Assembly (NCBI GenBank): GCA_945904015.1
Contig: CAMDPK010000001.1
Coordinates: 57,414-121,413, forward strand
Length of the DNA: 64,000 nt
Direction: 5' to 3'
DNA from: Candidatus Kuenenia stuttgartensis
Lineage (GTDB): Bacteria; Planctomycetota; Planctomycetia; Planctomycetales; Planctomycetaceae
Position 1 is the stretch's first letter, and every line of letters starts with the position of its first letter. The notes beneath the pieces were generated by a model. It saw nothing but the letters and a program-made list of their open reading frames with translations, ran no database searches and was not told the origin of the DNA. Shown in pieces: positions 54,943-63,931 of this stretch. The translations under genes were made by a program, and so were the position numbers.

Positions 54943-55844
54943 GGCTTGTCTTTCTGTTCTTCGAGCTTCGACGTCGTCCGCCAATAGGAATTCGTGCTGT
55001 TGAAGATCTCCTCGTGTTTCACCGGCGGATCGTGATAAATCTCTTGGTCTTCGTAGTTGACGATCTGTTCCGCGAAGGATGTCCGGCCGATGCCGAATTG
55101 CCAGAACGGTTGGGCGACATCGACCGGGTTGACCGCTTCCAGAAATAGAGTCGCCTCCGGGTTTGTCCCCTGAGCGATTATGAAGAGCGCACCGTCGATG
55201 AGTTGCTGCTCGCGGTCTTCGTAGCGATGCACGGGCGTGGTCAGCAGCCGCAGTTCATGCCGCGAACCGTCACCCTCGCGCCATGTCCAAAGCTGGTGAG
55301 CCGAGAATTTCTGGAGGAACGCTTTCATTTGCCGCAGGCGACCAGCCGGCGTCTCCGCAGGCAGAGGGGCGTTGGGCAACGGTTGGAATTTCACGTTGCT
55401 CGACTTCGGCGTCCAGGACTTTCCGTTGGACAGGTCTAACTTGATGGGAGCATCGGTCGTGGCATGAAAGGACCGGTACCAAAGTCCCTCATTCCCCATC
55501 AAGGACATTTCCAACACCGCCACCGGCCGCCCGCGCTTGCCCCAAATCCACAGCGTTCCATGATGCCCGCCCCACAGCGGAGCCGCATACCGCAAGACCG
55601 GATGTGTCACTCGTTCGATCACGGCCCCGGTCGTCGCGTGCTGCATCCGCATCGGTTCGACTTGCTCCAGCGAAACCTGCAACTCCTCGCGCGAACGCTT
55701 CGCCTCTTCGGACTCAGTCGCCGGAGCCACCGGTTTGTCTTGTGCGAGCAACGAAAGTCCGCTCATCAACAACGTGGCGACGGCAACGGTCCGACACAGC
55801 GTCACCCCAAACGACCGGTCGCCACAATGTTTTTGAGGACTCAT
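54939..55844 (-). CDS. Array paralogue P13
   Basis: A 301 aa exported protein; start MSPQKHCGD gives the signal peptide VAVATLLMSGLSLLAQ after a basic region. Blocks: VLRYAAPLWGG, GKRGRPVAVLEM, RLRQMKAFLQKF, LRLLTTPVHRYEDRE, LIDGALFIIAQGTNPEATLFLEA, ending SYWRTTSKLEEQKD. Nearest relative of P9, with which it shares whole phrases. A longer open frame upstream overlaps the membrane-protein gene and is rejected. Confidence 0.87.
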   Translation of the reverse strand: MSPQKHCGDRSFGVTLCRTVAVATLLMSGLSLLAQDKPVAPATESEEAKRSREELQVSLEQVEPMRMQHATTGAVIERVTHPVLRYAAPLWGGHHGTLWIWGKRGRPVAVLEMSLMGNEGLWYRSFHATTDAPIKLDLSNGKSWTPKSSNVKFQPLPNAPLPAETPAGRLRQMKAFLQKFSAHQLWTWREGDGSRHELRLLTTPVHRYEDREQQLIDGALFIIAQGTNPEATLFLEAVNPVDVAQPFWQFGIGRTSFAEQIVNYEDQEIYHDPPVKHEEIFNSTNSYWRTTSKLEEQKDKP

Positions 55845-55879
55845 TTCGTCGGTTCCTTGAGGAAGTGATTTCTCTGGCG

Positions 55880-56302
55880 TCAGGAAAGTGCGTGAAAAAA
55901 CGAGAGGATCCCTCCAGCAAACCAGACGAAGATTCCGGACGCCCAGATCGCGAGCCGAATCACACGCAGCCACATGGCCTGTGGATGCCAAGCGACTTGT
56001 GTCAACGTGCCGCCCGCCAAGCCCGCAAAACAATACGGGAGCAGCGACAGTGACGCTTGCAGACAGCAGCCTTGGAATCCGCGCGAGATGGCTCCGGTCA
56101 TCGGCCCCAGCACACTCGCGGCCGTGACAGTCACAACGGTCCAAGGCTGCTCGCGGGCGTGGTCGAGTCCGCTACTCACGATGAGAAATGTCCAAGCGGT
56201 GAATACGAGCCAGATGACGGCCAAGATCACGACGTGTCGTCGTGTGAAATGCCGCGACATCCAGTGCTTCACGTTCGCCAACTCGAACTGTTTCATCACC
56301 AT
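55880..56302 (-). CDS. Small polytopic membrane protein
   Basis: A 140 aa protein with about four hydrophobic segments (VVILAVIWLVFTAWTFL, VVTVTAASVLGPM, SLLPYCFAGLAGG, LAIWASGIFVWFAGGIL). The family is not recognised. GAGGTCGAAGC precedes the ATG. It stands between P14 and P13 on the same strand with a 9-bp gap to P14, so it belongs to the array transcript. Confidence 0.7.
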   Translation of the reverse strand: MVMKQFELANVKHWMSRHFTRRHVVILAVIWLVFTAWTFLIVSSGLDHAREQPWTVVTVTAASVLGPMTGAISRGFQGCCLQASLSLLPYCFAGLAGGTLTQVAWHPQAMWLRVIRLAIWASGIFVWFAGGILSFFHALS

Positions 56303-56311
56303 GCTTCGACC

Positions 56312-57181
56312 TCATTCCGGAAACTTCTCGCCGGGGCCGAGTTGATACGGGAAGACGTATTGAACGGACTTGGGTTGTCCGAATTGTTTTCGTTCGGGGA
56401 TTTCCCACACGACAGCGTTGTCGAGCTTGGCCTTCAGCGCGTAGATCGACATCGGCCCAAATCCGTATCGCCAAGACAGCCCCGACTCGCCCCGCACGCA
56501 TTCCAGCATCAACACCGCTTCGGGATCGGTCGCGAGGGCGTAGACGAAAACCGCGCCGTCGATCACCTCTTCGTCAGGCTTGCCGTAGCGATAGACGGGA
56601 GTCGTCAGCAATCGCAGTTGATTGAGTTCCTTCTTATCCCAGCCGAATTCGTCCTCGACGGTGAATTTTTCCGCCAGCCGCCGCATTTGCACGAGCCGCA
56701 GTTGAGGCGTCGCCGCTGGCTTCTCGGAGGTTTTAAGGGGCTGCCACTTGGTCGAGGTTTCCGCCGGCATCCAGATCGTGTTTGTCCCGCGCTTCATGAC
56801 CAACTTGTCGCCACAGAAATTATGGAACTCGTTGACCGCGTTCTTAGGCGACGTGAAAGAAAACTGAGCCATCACATCGGGTCGACCATTGCGAGTGAAC
56901 ACCGCGAGGATACCGATCTTGGTCCCGCTGACAGGGTTGTCCCAAACCAACGCCGGCTCCGACCGCAGCTTCGATTCCACTGCCTCCTCGCCGACCTGCA
57001 CTTCAAAATGTTTGACCGCATCGGTCAGAAACTGCACGCGAGCTTTGCGCAACGGAGCGTCCTCCGGATTCACGTCTTTGCCATCCGCTTTCGGCTGATC
57101 CTCGGCCGGTGCAAGCGCGGCTAATGCCACGAGACACATCAGGGACAGACTCAGATGCCACCACATTGGCATTACACGCAT
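56312..57181 (-). CDS. Array paralogue P14
   Basis: A 289 aa exported protein with GAGGAG before MRVMPMWWHLSLSLM. Blocks: ALVWDNPVSG (Val for Arg), NGRPDVMA, NEFHNFCGD (for HEFxSL), LRLVQMRRLAEKF, LRLLTTPVYRYG, VIDGAVFVYALATDPEAVLMLE. Repeat H15 lies directly upstream, between it and the VWA gene. Confidence 0.86.
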   Translation of the reverse strand: MRVMPMWWHLSLSLMCLVALAALAPAEDQPKADGKDVNPEDAPLRKARVQFLTDAVKHFEVQVGEEAVESKLRSEPALVWDNPVSGTKIGILAVFTRNGRPDVMAQFSFTSPKNAVNEFHNFCGDKLVMKRGTNTIWMPAETSTKWQPLKTSEKPAATPQLRLVQMRRLAEKFTVEDEFGWDKKELNQLRLLTTPVYRYGKPDEEVIDGAVFVYALATDPEAVLMLECVRGESGLSWRYGFGPMSIYALKAKLDNAVVWEIPERKQFGQPKSVQYVFPYQLGPGEKFPE

Positions 57182-57213
57182 GACCGGCTCCTCGGAGGAA
57201 ATGAGATAAAAAG

Positions 57214-57300
57214 TAACCCGAAGCGTCAGCGAGGGCGGGCGCTCCGAGCGACGACGATCGAGTTTTGTGAAGCGTTCACCCTCGCTGACGCTTCGGGTTA
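57214..57300. repeat. Inverted repeat H15 (TAACCCGAAGCGTCAGC class)
   Basis: Perfect 22-bp arms (57214-57235 and 57279-57300) between the VWA gene, whose stop is 2 nt away, and P14. Same class as H9. Confidence 0.94.
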
Positions 57301-57301
57301 G

Positions 57302-60082
57302 TTATGCCAGTCCCACCACGCGCCGCCAAATCCATTCGACGCTGAGCAGCCCAAGTAACCAGGTCCACAGCAACCAAGTGCTCCAGAGCGGTGTCTTCTT
57401 CACGACGGGTGAGCCGACTTTCATCGGGACGTCGCGTAGCACTTCGGCCAGTTGCGTTGAGTCGTTGATGATTTGGCCGCCGGAGTGCTTCGCGATCGAC
57501 GCCAGCAGTTCGTGATTTGGAAACGGATTCTGTTGCTCGAATGGGTCGTGCAGAATCTGAATGTCGAGCGACGTGCTATCGACCTGAGTGAACTCTTCCA
57601 TCGCCGTCAACTCGACACGCAACGACTGGCTGGCCGAGCCGACGGTCAGTGCGTCGGCGATCGGCATCTCAAGTGCAAATGCCGGCTTGCCACCAGCGGC
57701 ATCGGAGCGCGGGAGGTCGAACTCTTCGCCCCAAGCGATGAACGGACCGGACTCGCCGCTCTCGCGCGGCTTGCCGTCAGGCCAACGAACCGGCGAGTAG
57801 TTCGATTCGAGATCGTTCAACGATGTCTGTGGCTCGATCATGCTCGTGATCTTGTACGAGCCGGTTTGATTCGCCGCTTCATCGAACGCGGCGGCGGTCA
57901 GTGAGATCGTTTCGCCAGGGCGATAGAACTTCTTGTCGGCGGTGACGACGAGCCGGCGGCGGCCGATCGACGAACTCTCGGTCAGCCAATAGATCGCGTT
58001 CCGCCAGAACTTGCCGTAGTACTTCGTGTCGCCCCCCCACTTGTTCAGAAAATCGTTGGCCCACGGAGGCGTGATCGGCATCGCCATCGCCATCGTGCGA
58101 CCGCGACCGTATTGACCGGAGACGATCGCCGGTTGATTGGAGGCGGTGGCTTCCAGTGTCCCAGGCGAGCGGGGGCCGTCAGCCCCCCGAGTGGGTTCCG
58201 ATTTGGTGTTTGTCTTGAGCTCCGACTCGGGGGGCTGACGCCCCCCGCTCGCCTCGGATGCAGGCTTCTTCCCGATCAAATTCTTTTGCAGCGAATCAAA
58301 AAAACTCGGCGGCTTGACGGGCTTCGGTGCCACGGGTGGTGCAGTTCCGGCCGGAACATCAGCCGCGGCGAGGTTCGACATCGCCAGCACACGCGACAAA
58401 TCCGGCTTCACGCTCGCCCAGCGGTTGGCTCCGAAGAACGATGGGAACTGGCCGATGATGTCGCGGTTCTGCCGTTCGTCGGTGACGATCGTCCACAGCG
58501 GATGCGACATCGCCTGCGGTTCGGCGAGCACGCTGACCTGCGTCCCCGGAAGCCAATCGTTTTCGTCGCGCATTTCGATCGGCAGCATCTTCGCCAGCGG
58601 TGTCTCGTCCCAGCCGCCCGCTCGGAAACTGCGCTGACCGCCGACCATCAGCAGCCCGCCGCCGCGCTGACCGATCCATTTTTCGAGCCACTCCAATTGC
58701 TGCTCGGTGAACGTGTTCGCCGCGACGTCGCTGAGGATGATCGCATCGAATGCCGACAGCTCGGCCACCGTCTCCGGAAAACCGCGAGCCGTGACCGCGC
58801 CTCCTGTCTCCGCGACTCGCTGCAACCGACCGCGACCATACGGAGCGGCCAGCACCACGCACTCGATGTCTTCGTCCTCGGTCAGCGCCTTCTGCAAATC
58901 GGAGTACGGCCCGCGCACCTCGTACCGGTTCCCGGTCTGCACCGGCTGCAACGGCTGCGAACTTCCTTCGATATACAGCACGCGAATCTTCGTGCGATCA
59001 ATCTGCACCTCAGCCTTGAACGAGTTGTTCGCCGTCGAGACTTCATCCGGCAGCGCCGACACGTTGACCTGCAACTTGCGAGTCTTCGCGTCCGTGCGAA
59101 AGCTCAAGCCGACCGATTGAAACCCATCGTGCAACGTGACCGGCACCGGTGGAGCCAAGTTTTTATCGGCCTCCCCTTCCACGTTGCTGGGCGCAATCAG
59201 CGACACTTCGCAGCGACGCCCGTCATAGCCGTAGCTTCTCAAGAAGACCTGCACCTCGACCTCGGCAAACCGCCGCGCGCGAGGCGGTACAACGCACGCG
59301 ACGATCGCGACATCGCCCCCCTTGGCAGTGTCTCCGACCGGCACGACATGCACCGGCACATTCAACTTCGCGAACTGCGCCGCGAGCTGTTCAACACCCG
59401 ATTCATCCCGCGCCCGTCCATCCGAAAACAACACGATCGCCGCCGGAGGCCGCCGTCCAAACCGGCTCGGCACCTGCCGCAATGCCGTGAGCAACTGCGT
59501 ATCCGAATCGGTCGGCGCGAGCAGTTTCTGCTTGGCCTTTGACGAGCCTGCCGCCGTCGAAGTCGATTCCGCCGCTTGAGCCACCGATGTCAGACTCAAC
59601 GAGGTTGAGCTGTTCAATCCGCGAAGATCAGTGGCCTTCTTCTCGGATTCCTGACTCTTGGCCCCTGGCCCCTGCTCCACCGCTGCCAACCGATGCCCGA
59701 AACGGAACAGCTTCACCAGCGCATGTCCCTCATCGCGAGTCGCCTGATCCGCTTCACGCATCAACCGCGTGGCGTGATCAAACCGAGTTTCTTTATCTCC
59801 CACCGCCATGCTCTGCGACGAATCGAGCAGATAGAAAATATCCGGCCGATCAATCGGCCCCGGCGTCTGCGACACGTCCGACGGATTGAGCAGGATCAGC
59901 AGCAATGTGACGACCGCCGCCGCTCGAATGCCGATCAACCCCCATCGCCGAGCGATCGCGGCGGGAGGTCCGCCTACCCAACGCAACAGACCAAACCCAA
60001 TCAACAAGGCCGCCGCCAGCCCGCCGACAACGGCGGCGGTTAGCGGAGTCAGAAATTGCAATGAGGCCAACATGGTGTGCAT
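57302..60082 (-). CDS. Membrane VWA / glutamine-amidotransferase-like protein
   Basis: A 926 aa protein. Two N-terminal membrane helices (~12-36, ~50-66) lead to a VWA domain with the metal site DSSQS (D87, S89, S91) and a second segment IVLFSDGRARDESG. A class I amidotransferase-like fold follows (LSAFDAIILSDVAANTF, GGGLLMVGGQRSF), without a visible catalytic Cys. A beta-rich region and a last membrane helix end the chain. Repeat H16 is inserted in frame at ~610-640. Such proteins are usual members of planctomycete MoxR-DUF58-BatA loci. An ATG at 60073 is an alternative start. Confidence 0.9.
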   Translation of the reverse strand: MHTMLASLQFLTPLTAAVVGGLAAALLIGFGLLRWVGGPPAAIARRWGLIGIRAAAVVTLLLILLNPSDVSQTPGPIDRPDIFYLLDSSQSMAVGDKETRFDHATRLMREADQATRDEGHALVKLFRFGHRLAAVEQGPGAKSQESEKKATDLRGLNSSTSLSLTSVAQAAESTSTAAGSSKAKQKLLAPTDSDTQLLTALRQVPSRFGRRPPAAIVLFSDGRARDESGVEQLAAQFAKLNVPVHVVPVGDTAKGGDVAIVACVVPPRARRFAEVEVQVFLRSYGYDGRRCEVSLIAPSNVEGEADKNLAPPVPVTLHDGFQSVGLSFRTDAKTRKLQVNVSALPDEVSTANNSFKAEVQIDRTKIRVLYIEGSSQPLQPVQTGNRYEVRGPYSDLQKALTEDEDIECVVLAAPYGRGRLQRVAETGGAVTARGFPETVAELSAFDAIILSDVAANTFTEQQLEWLEKWIGQRGGGLLMVGGQRSFRAGGWDETPLAKMLPIEMRDENDWLPGTQVSVLAEPQAMSHPLWTIVTDERQNRDIIGQFPSFFGANRWASVKPDLSRVLAMSNLAAADVPAGTAPPVAPKPVKPPSFFDSLQKNLIGKKPASEASGGRQPPESELKTNTKSEPTRGADGPRSPGTLEATASNQPAIVSGQYGRGRTMAMAMPITPPWANDFLNKWGGDTKYYGKFWRNAIYWLTESSSIGRRRLVVTADKKFYRPGETISLTAAAFDEAANQTGSYKITSMIEPQTSLNDLESNYSPVRWPDGKPRESGESGPFIAWGEEFDLPRSDAAGGKPAFALEMPIADALTVGSASQSLRVELTAMEEFTQVDSTSLDIQILHDPFEQQNPFPNHELLASIAKHSGGQIINDSTQLAEVLRDVPMKVGSPVVKKTPLWSTWLLWTWLLGLLSVEWIWRRVVGLA
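58163..58254. repeat. Inverted repeat H16 inside the VWA gene
   Basis: 30-bp arms (58163-58192 and 58225-58254) with one mismatch, translated in frame as a Gly/Pro/Arg-rich linker. Confidence 0.93.
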
Positions 60083-60087
60083 CTTTC

Positions 60088-60182
60088 GTAGGTTGGGACT
60101 CCGTCCCGACCGTTCCGCATCATTTCCTCAGAACCCGTTCCGATCCTTCCTCAACGAATGTCGGGACAGAGTCCCAACCTAC
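60088..60182. repeat. Inverted repeat H17 (GTAGGTTGGGACTCC class)
   Basis: 22-bp arms (60088-60109 and 60161-60182) with one mismatch. The right arm supplies the TAG stop of P15; the VWA start lies 6 nt from the left arm. Confidence 0.93.
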
Positions 60183-61018
60183 TTTTGTGGCTCCGCCCCT
60201 TCATCCTTCAGCCAATCATTCACATACGAATCTCGAATCGCAGGAGGATCGGCCTCCTTTTGACTCCACACTTGGCGATCGTCGAGGCTGGCATAGACCG
60301 CGGCACCTGTCATCTGAGCGAAGCCGTAGGTCCAGATGGCCTGCTTCGTCGCGGCGTCGCGTTGAGCCTCCAGCAACAACAACACTTCCGGGTTCGTCCC
60401 GTTCGCGAAGGCGAAGATCGCGCCGTCGATCACGCCGGTCTCTTCGTCGGCGTAGCGATACAGCGGAGTTGTGAGCGGCCGCAGCTCGAGCCGACCATCG
60501 GTCCCCTCCTTCTCGTGCGCCGCGAACCGCTGGCGAATCTGCCGAGCTTGCGAGAGCCGCAGCGCCGGTTTCTCGGCGGGCGTCAAATCTCCGGGAACAG
60601 GCTTCCGGATCACGCCCGGTTGTTTGGCCTGCCATTTCCAATCGCCGCCGCGAGCCACTCCGATTTTGGAGTTCGACAGCGAGACGATCTCAAACAGCCA
60701 ACGCGGACCGCGCGGAGAGTTCGGATAGAACTCGACCGCCATCAACGCACAGGGCAGTTCACGCTCGGTCCACAGCCACAGCGTCGATTCATGATTCCGC
60801 CGCGTCGAGTCGTTGTATTTCAACAGCGGATTCGTCAGGAGCTTGGCCGCAACCGGTTTTGCTCCCAGCGCTGCCTCGACTTCAAATTTCTCGGCAATGC
60901 TCTTCATGCGATTGAGTTGCACGGCGCGATAGGCTTCATCGGCCTTCTCGTCGCTCAGGGCGACACCGACCACCAGGGTCACGATCAACCCAATTCCTCC
61001 GCGAAGCTGATTCTTCAT
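60179..61018 (-). CDS. Array paralogue P15
   Basis: A 279 aa exported protein; signal peptide MKNQLRGGIGLIVTLVVGVALS. Blocks: LLKYNDSTRR (Lys for Arg), RELPCALMA (GRP lost), LRLSQARQIRQRF, LRPLTTPLYRYADEE, VIDGAIFAFANGTNPEVLLLLEAQ. The last codon before the stop abuts repeat H17, so the C-terminus (DEGAEPQK) may have been set by the insertion. Confidence 0.86.
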   Translation of the reverse strand: MKNQLRGGIGLIVTLVVGVALSDEKADEAYRAVQLNRMKSIAEKFEVEAALGAKPVAAKLLTNPLLKYNDSTRRNHESTLWLWTERELPCALMAVEFYPNSPRGPRWLFEIVSLSNSKIGVARGGDWKWQAKQPGVIRKPVPGDLTPAEKPALRLSQARQIRQRFAAHEKEGTDGRLELRPLTTPLYRYADEETGVIDGAIFAFANGTNPEVLLLLEAQRDAATKQAIWTYGFAQMTGAAVYASLDDRQVWSQKEADPPAIRDSYVNDWLKDEGAEPQK

Positions 61019-61148
61019 TTCAAATCCTCTTGCGATCGCGACTTCGCCGTGACCGGGTTGGGAACGAACGTCAAAAGTCCAACCAGTACGGCCATGATTC
61101 TCTGCATTGACTTACTGACTTCACCCCGAGCGTTCGCGAAACACGAAG

Positions 61149-61985
61149 TCAGTCCGATTTCAAAACATCAACAAACATCCGATCGGGGCGGTTTCGATCG
61201 GTTCTGGCTGGGAACGCGGCGGCCGTCCAAACGAGCATTTTGTCGAGCCGCCCTTCCAACTCGCCCGATGTGCGTCGCGCGAACGAGTACTCCCAGCGAG
61301 ACTGTCCTTCGCTCGCGACCGCTTCGATCAGCAGCAGCGTTTCCGGATCGACTCCCGTGACAAACGCGAACACGGCTCCATCAAGGATCGCGCCGGCGGG
61401 GAGCTTTTCGTAGCGGTAGATTGGTCGAGGCAACAGCCGCAGCTCTTCGCGAATCGGGTTGGCCGCGCCCCAGCCGAGCAGTTTCGATTCAAACCGATTG
61501 GACAACACCCGCATCTGTCGCAAGCGACCGGCGGGATTCTTAGCGGGGACGTCCGCCTCCGGGATCGGCTGAAATCTCACACCCGATTCGGTCGGCTCCC
61601 AAACGGTCGCGCCGCCGAACCGAGCCTGCAGCTTGCCGCGCGCCAGCGATGTGAACTCGTGCGTGACCTTGTTGTCGAAGGTGTAGGTGCAGCAGACCGC
61701 CTCCGGTCGCCCCGCGCCGATGAACAGTGTGGTCACTCCCGACAACGTGCCGCGCTGATTGCTGTCCCAGCGGAGTGCCGGGATGGGCGACAGATCAATC
61801 ACGTTCTGGTCACGCTCGACCGTCAATTGAAACTCTCGAGCCGCCTCATCGAGCCGCTTTCGCTGTTGAGCCAACTCGCGCGACACCTCGGGTTCGTCAT
61901 CGGACAACGCGACGGCGCTGAGCATCCCGCAGCACAGCCACGCGATCACGATCCGAAACCCAAACCCTTGGCAGCGTGCGATCAT
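61149..61985 (-). CDS. Array paralogue P16
   Basis: A 278 aa exported protein at the right end of the array; the signal peptide ends near AVALS. Blocks: ALRWDSNQRG, AGRPEAVCC, HEFTSLARGKL, RLRQMRVLSNRF, LRLLPRPIYRYE, ILDGAVFAFVTGVDPETLLLIEA, RRTSGELEGR. Sister of P1 at the other end. The ATG overlaps the coiled-coil gene's stop. Confidence 0.87.
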   Translation of the reverse strand: MIARCQGFGFRIVIAWLCCGMLSAVALSDDEPEVSRELAQQRKRLDEAAREFQLTVERDQNVIDLSPIPALRWDSNQRGTLSGVTTLFIGAGRPEAVCCTYTFDNKVTHEFTSLARGKLQARFGGATVWEPTESGVRFQPIPEADVPAKNPAGRLRQMRVLSNRFESKLLGWGAANPIREELRLLPRPIYRYEKLPAGAILDGAVFAFVTGVDPETLLLIEAVASEGQSRWEYSFARRTSGELEGRLDKMLVWTAAAFPARTDRNRPDRMFVDVLKSD

Positions 61986-63907
61986 TTGGTCCCTTTCGGT
62001 TTTCGCATCTCCGGCTGACCTGCCGGGCCAGGCTTCCCGCTGCGCGACAGCACCTCGTAGTACCGGTCGACCAACTCTTGATACTTCGGCGGCGTCGCTT
62101 CGTCCGCGACGTTACCGAGGTCGCCGAGGATCAAGGTTTGGATGCGTTCTTGAATGTCCTCCTGCAAATGGATCAGCGCGGGCGCGTAGTTCACCGGATA
62201 GGCGTAGTAATCGTTGACCAGCCCCCAGTTCACCCCGCGCTTCGTCCGATCCACGTTCAAGCCGAAACCCGCCTTAGCCATTTCCTTTTCGAGGAACTCG
62301 CGATCCTTCGGACTCACCCCCAGCTTGTCGAGCTTGTCCAAAAGGTCGCGGACTTCGCGGTGCCACGCGGCCACCTGCGACGGTGTTTCGAGTTTCTCCA
62401 ACTGGTCGCGCAGATCGGCCAATGCCTGTTCGATCTTTCGTAACTCCTCGGCCTGCGGTGCGACGATCGTGCGATACGCCCCGTCCAATCGCTGAGCCAT
62501 GATCTCCAAACGCTCGGCGACATCGAGGCTCGACAGCTTCGCATCGTCATCCTTTTTGGAGCGGATCATATTGGAGACCTGACTCATCTCACCGACCAAC
62601 TTGTCGATGTCGATCTCCTTGAGCACCGCTTGAATTTTGGCGACGGCCTCCTTGTCGTTCGGGTCGGTCGATTTCGCGATCTCGTTGAGCACGTCCTGCA
62701 ACGTCCTGCCCGACTGGGCCAACTGGTTGGCTCGTTCCGCGACGATCTCGCGGCGTTGCTCGGCGGTCAGAGCAGCCCCGCCGCCGTTGCGGTCCTTGTC
62801 GTTCATTTGATCCTTGTCGGAGCCGCTTCCCGAACCGTCGCGCTTCTTGTCACTCGGCTTGTCATCGCCGGAGCCGTCTTGTTCCTCGCCGGTCTTGCCG
62901 TCGTCCTTTTTCTTCGCCGAACCGGTCCCACCCGACTTCTGCTCATCGCCGTCTTTCGTTTCGTCTTTGTTCTGGCCCGCGCCGCCATCGGCCGGTTTAT
63001 CGCCGGGTTCTTTGCCGGAACCATCTTCCGGTTTCTTCTTGTCACCGTTTTTGCCGCCGTCTTTCGGGTCGTCGGGCGTGTTGCCGGGACCGGGCTTCTT
63101 ATCGTCCCCTTTGTTTTTGTCATCAGTCTTCCCGCCACCTTGACCATCCGGCATCGGCTTTTCGCCTCCGTTCTTTCCGTCTTTGCGAGGCTCCGTTCCC
63201 TTCTCGCCCGGTTGATCGGCGTCCCCTGTTTTCGGCTCTGGCTTCTCGCCGTTCTTGTCATCCGCGTTCTTGCCGTCGGCGTCTTTCTTCTCTGAGTTCT
63301 TGTCGTCCTCGTTCTTCTTGCCGTTCTTCCCGCCGCCACCTTGCTGAGCCTTTCCCTGGCTTCCTTGCATCTTTCTGTCCGGGTCAGTCAACGGCTTGAC
63401 CTGCGACTTTGGATCGACCTTCCCCATTCCGGAAGTTGTCTGCGGGGGATTGAGCGCCCCTTGAAACTTTTCCGCGAACTCCTTCTCGGCCTTCGCGAGC
63501 TGCTGAGCCAACTGCCGCGCCTCGGCGATCCGCTGCGGAGTCTCTTCCTTGAGCAGCGCCTCCAGTTGCTTGGCGATCTCCTTGAACATCTCAGCCGTCT
63601 GCTGAGCTTCCGTCCGCGCGGCCTTCGAATCCCCCTTCTCAAGCGACGTGGACGCCGACTCCGCCGACTTGGCTGCCTCGGTGATCCGCTCCTTCGCGAG
63701 GTCCGACGCCTTCTTGAGCTTGCCCAACACTCGCTCGATGTCCCGCGCTTCGAGCGACACATCAAGCTGCTTGTCCCGCAACTCGGCGCGAGTCGGCTTG
63801 GTTGGAGCCGCCGGTTCCGATTTGGTTTCGTCCTGAGCCGGAACAATTCCGGGCTGCACGATCGCGAGCGCGAGCGCCGCAACGAACTGTCGAGAAAATG
63901 ATTTCAT
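61982..63907 (-). CDS. Exported coiled-coil protein with acidic-basic low-complexity linker
   Basis: A 641 aa protein with GGGAGAC before MKSFSRQFVAALALAIVQ. Helical coiled coil at ~40-170 (ELRDKQLDVSLEARDIERVL, EKEFAEKFQ). From ~186 to ~380 the chain is a low-complexity run of Lys, Asp, Gly, Glu and Asn (KNGDKKKPEDGSG type). A second helical region ends in YYAYPVNYAPALIHLQEDIQERI. The type is known from planctomycete loci with MoxR, DUF58 and VWA proteins; function unknown. Overlaps P16 by ATGA. Confidence 0.85.
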   Translation of the reverse strand: MKSFSRQFVAALALAIVQPGIVPAQDETKSEPAAPTKPTRAELRDKQLDVSLEARDIERVLGKLKKASDLAKERITEAAKSAESASTSLEKGDSKAARTEAQQTAEMFKEIAKQLEALLKEETPQRIAEARQLAQQLAKAEKEFAEKFQGALNPPQTTSGMGKVDPKSQVKPLTDPDRKMQGSQGKAQQGGGGKNGKKNEDDKNSEKKDADGKNADDKNGEKPEPKTGDADQPGEKGTEPRKDGKNGGEKPMPDGQGGGKTDDKNKGDDKKPGPGNTPDDPKDGGKNGDKKKPEDGSGKEPGDKPADGGAGQNKDETKDGDEQKSGGTGSAKKKDDGKTGEEQDGSGDDKPSDKKRDGSGSGSDKDQMNDKDRNGGGAALTAEQRREIVAERANQLAQSGRTLQDVLNEIAKSTDPNDKEAVAKIQAVLKEIDIDKLVGEMSQVSNMIRSKKDDDAKLSSLDVAERLEIMAQRLDGAYRTIVAPQAEELRKIEQALADLRDQLEKLETPSQVAAWHREVRDLLDKLDKLGVSPKDREFLEKEMAKAGFGLNVDRTKRGVNWGLVNDYYAYPVNYAPALIHLQEDIQERIQTLILGDLGNVADEATPPKYQELVDRYYEVLSRSGKPGPAGQPEMRKPKGTK

Positions 63908-63931
63908 GAATTTGTCTCCCTTTTTCTTGAC

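Noticed and set aside
54939..56144. 401-codon frame extending P13 upstream
   Set aside because: The extension is antisense-free but overlaps the membrane-protein gene in another frame; the signal peptide begins at 55844.
62630..63295. Hydrophobic 221-codon + frame resembling a membrane protein
   Set aside because: It is the antisense reading of the Lys/Asp/Gly-rich linker of the coiled-coil protein; the hydrophobicity is an artefact.
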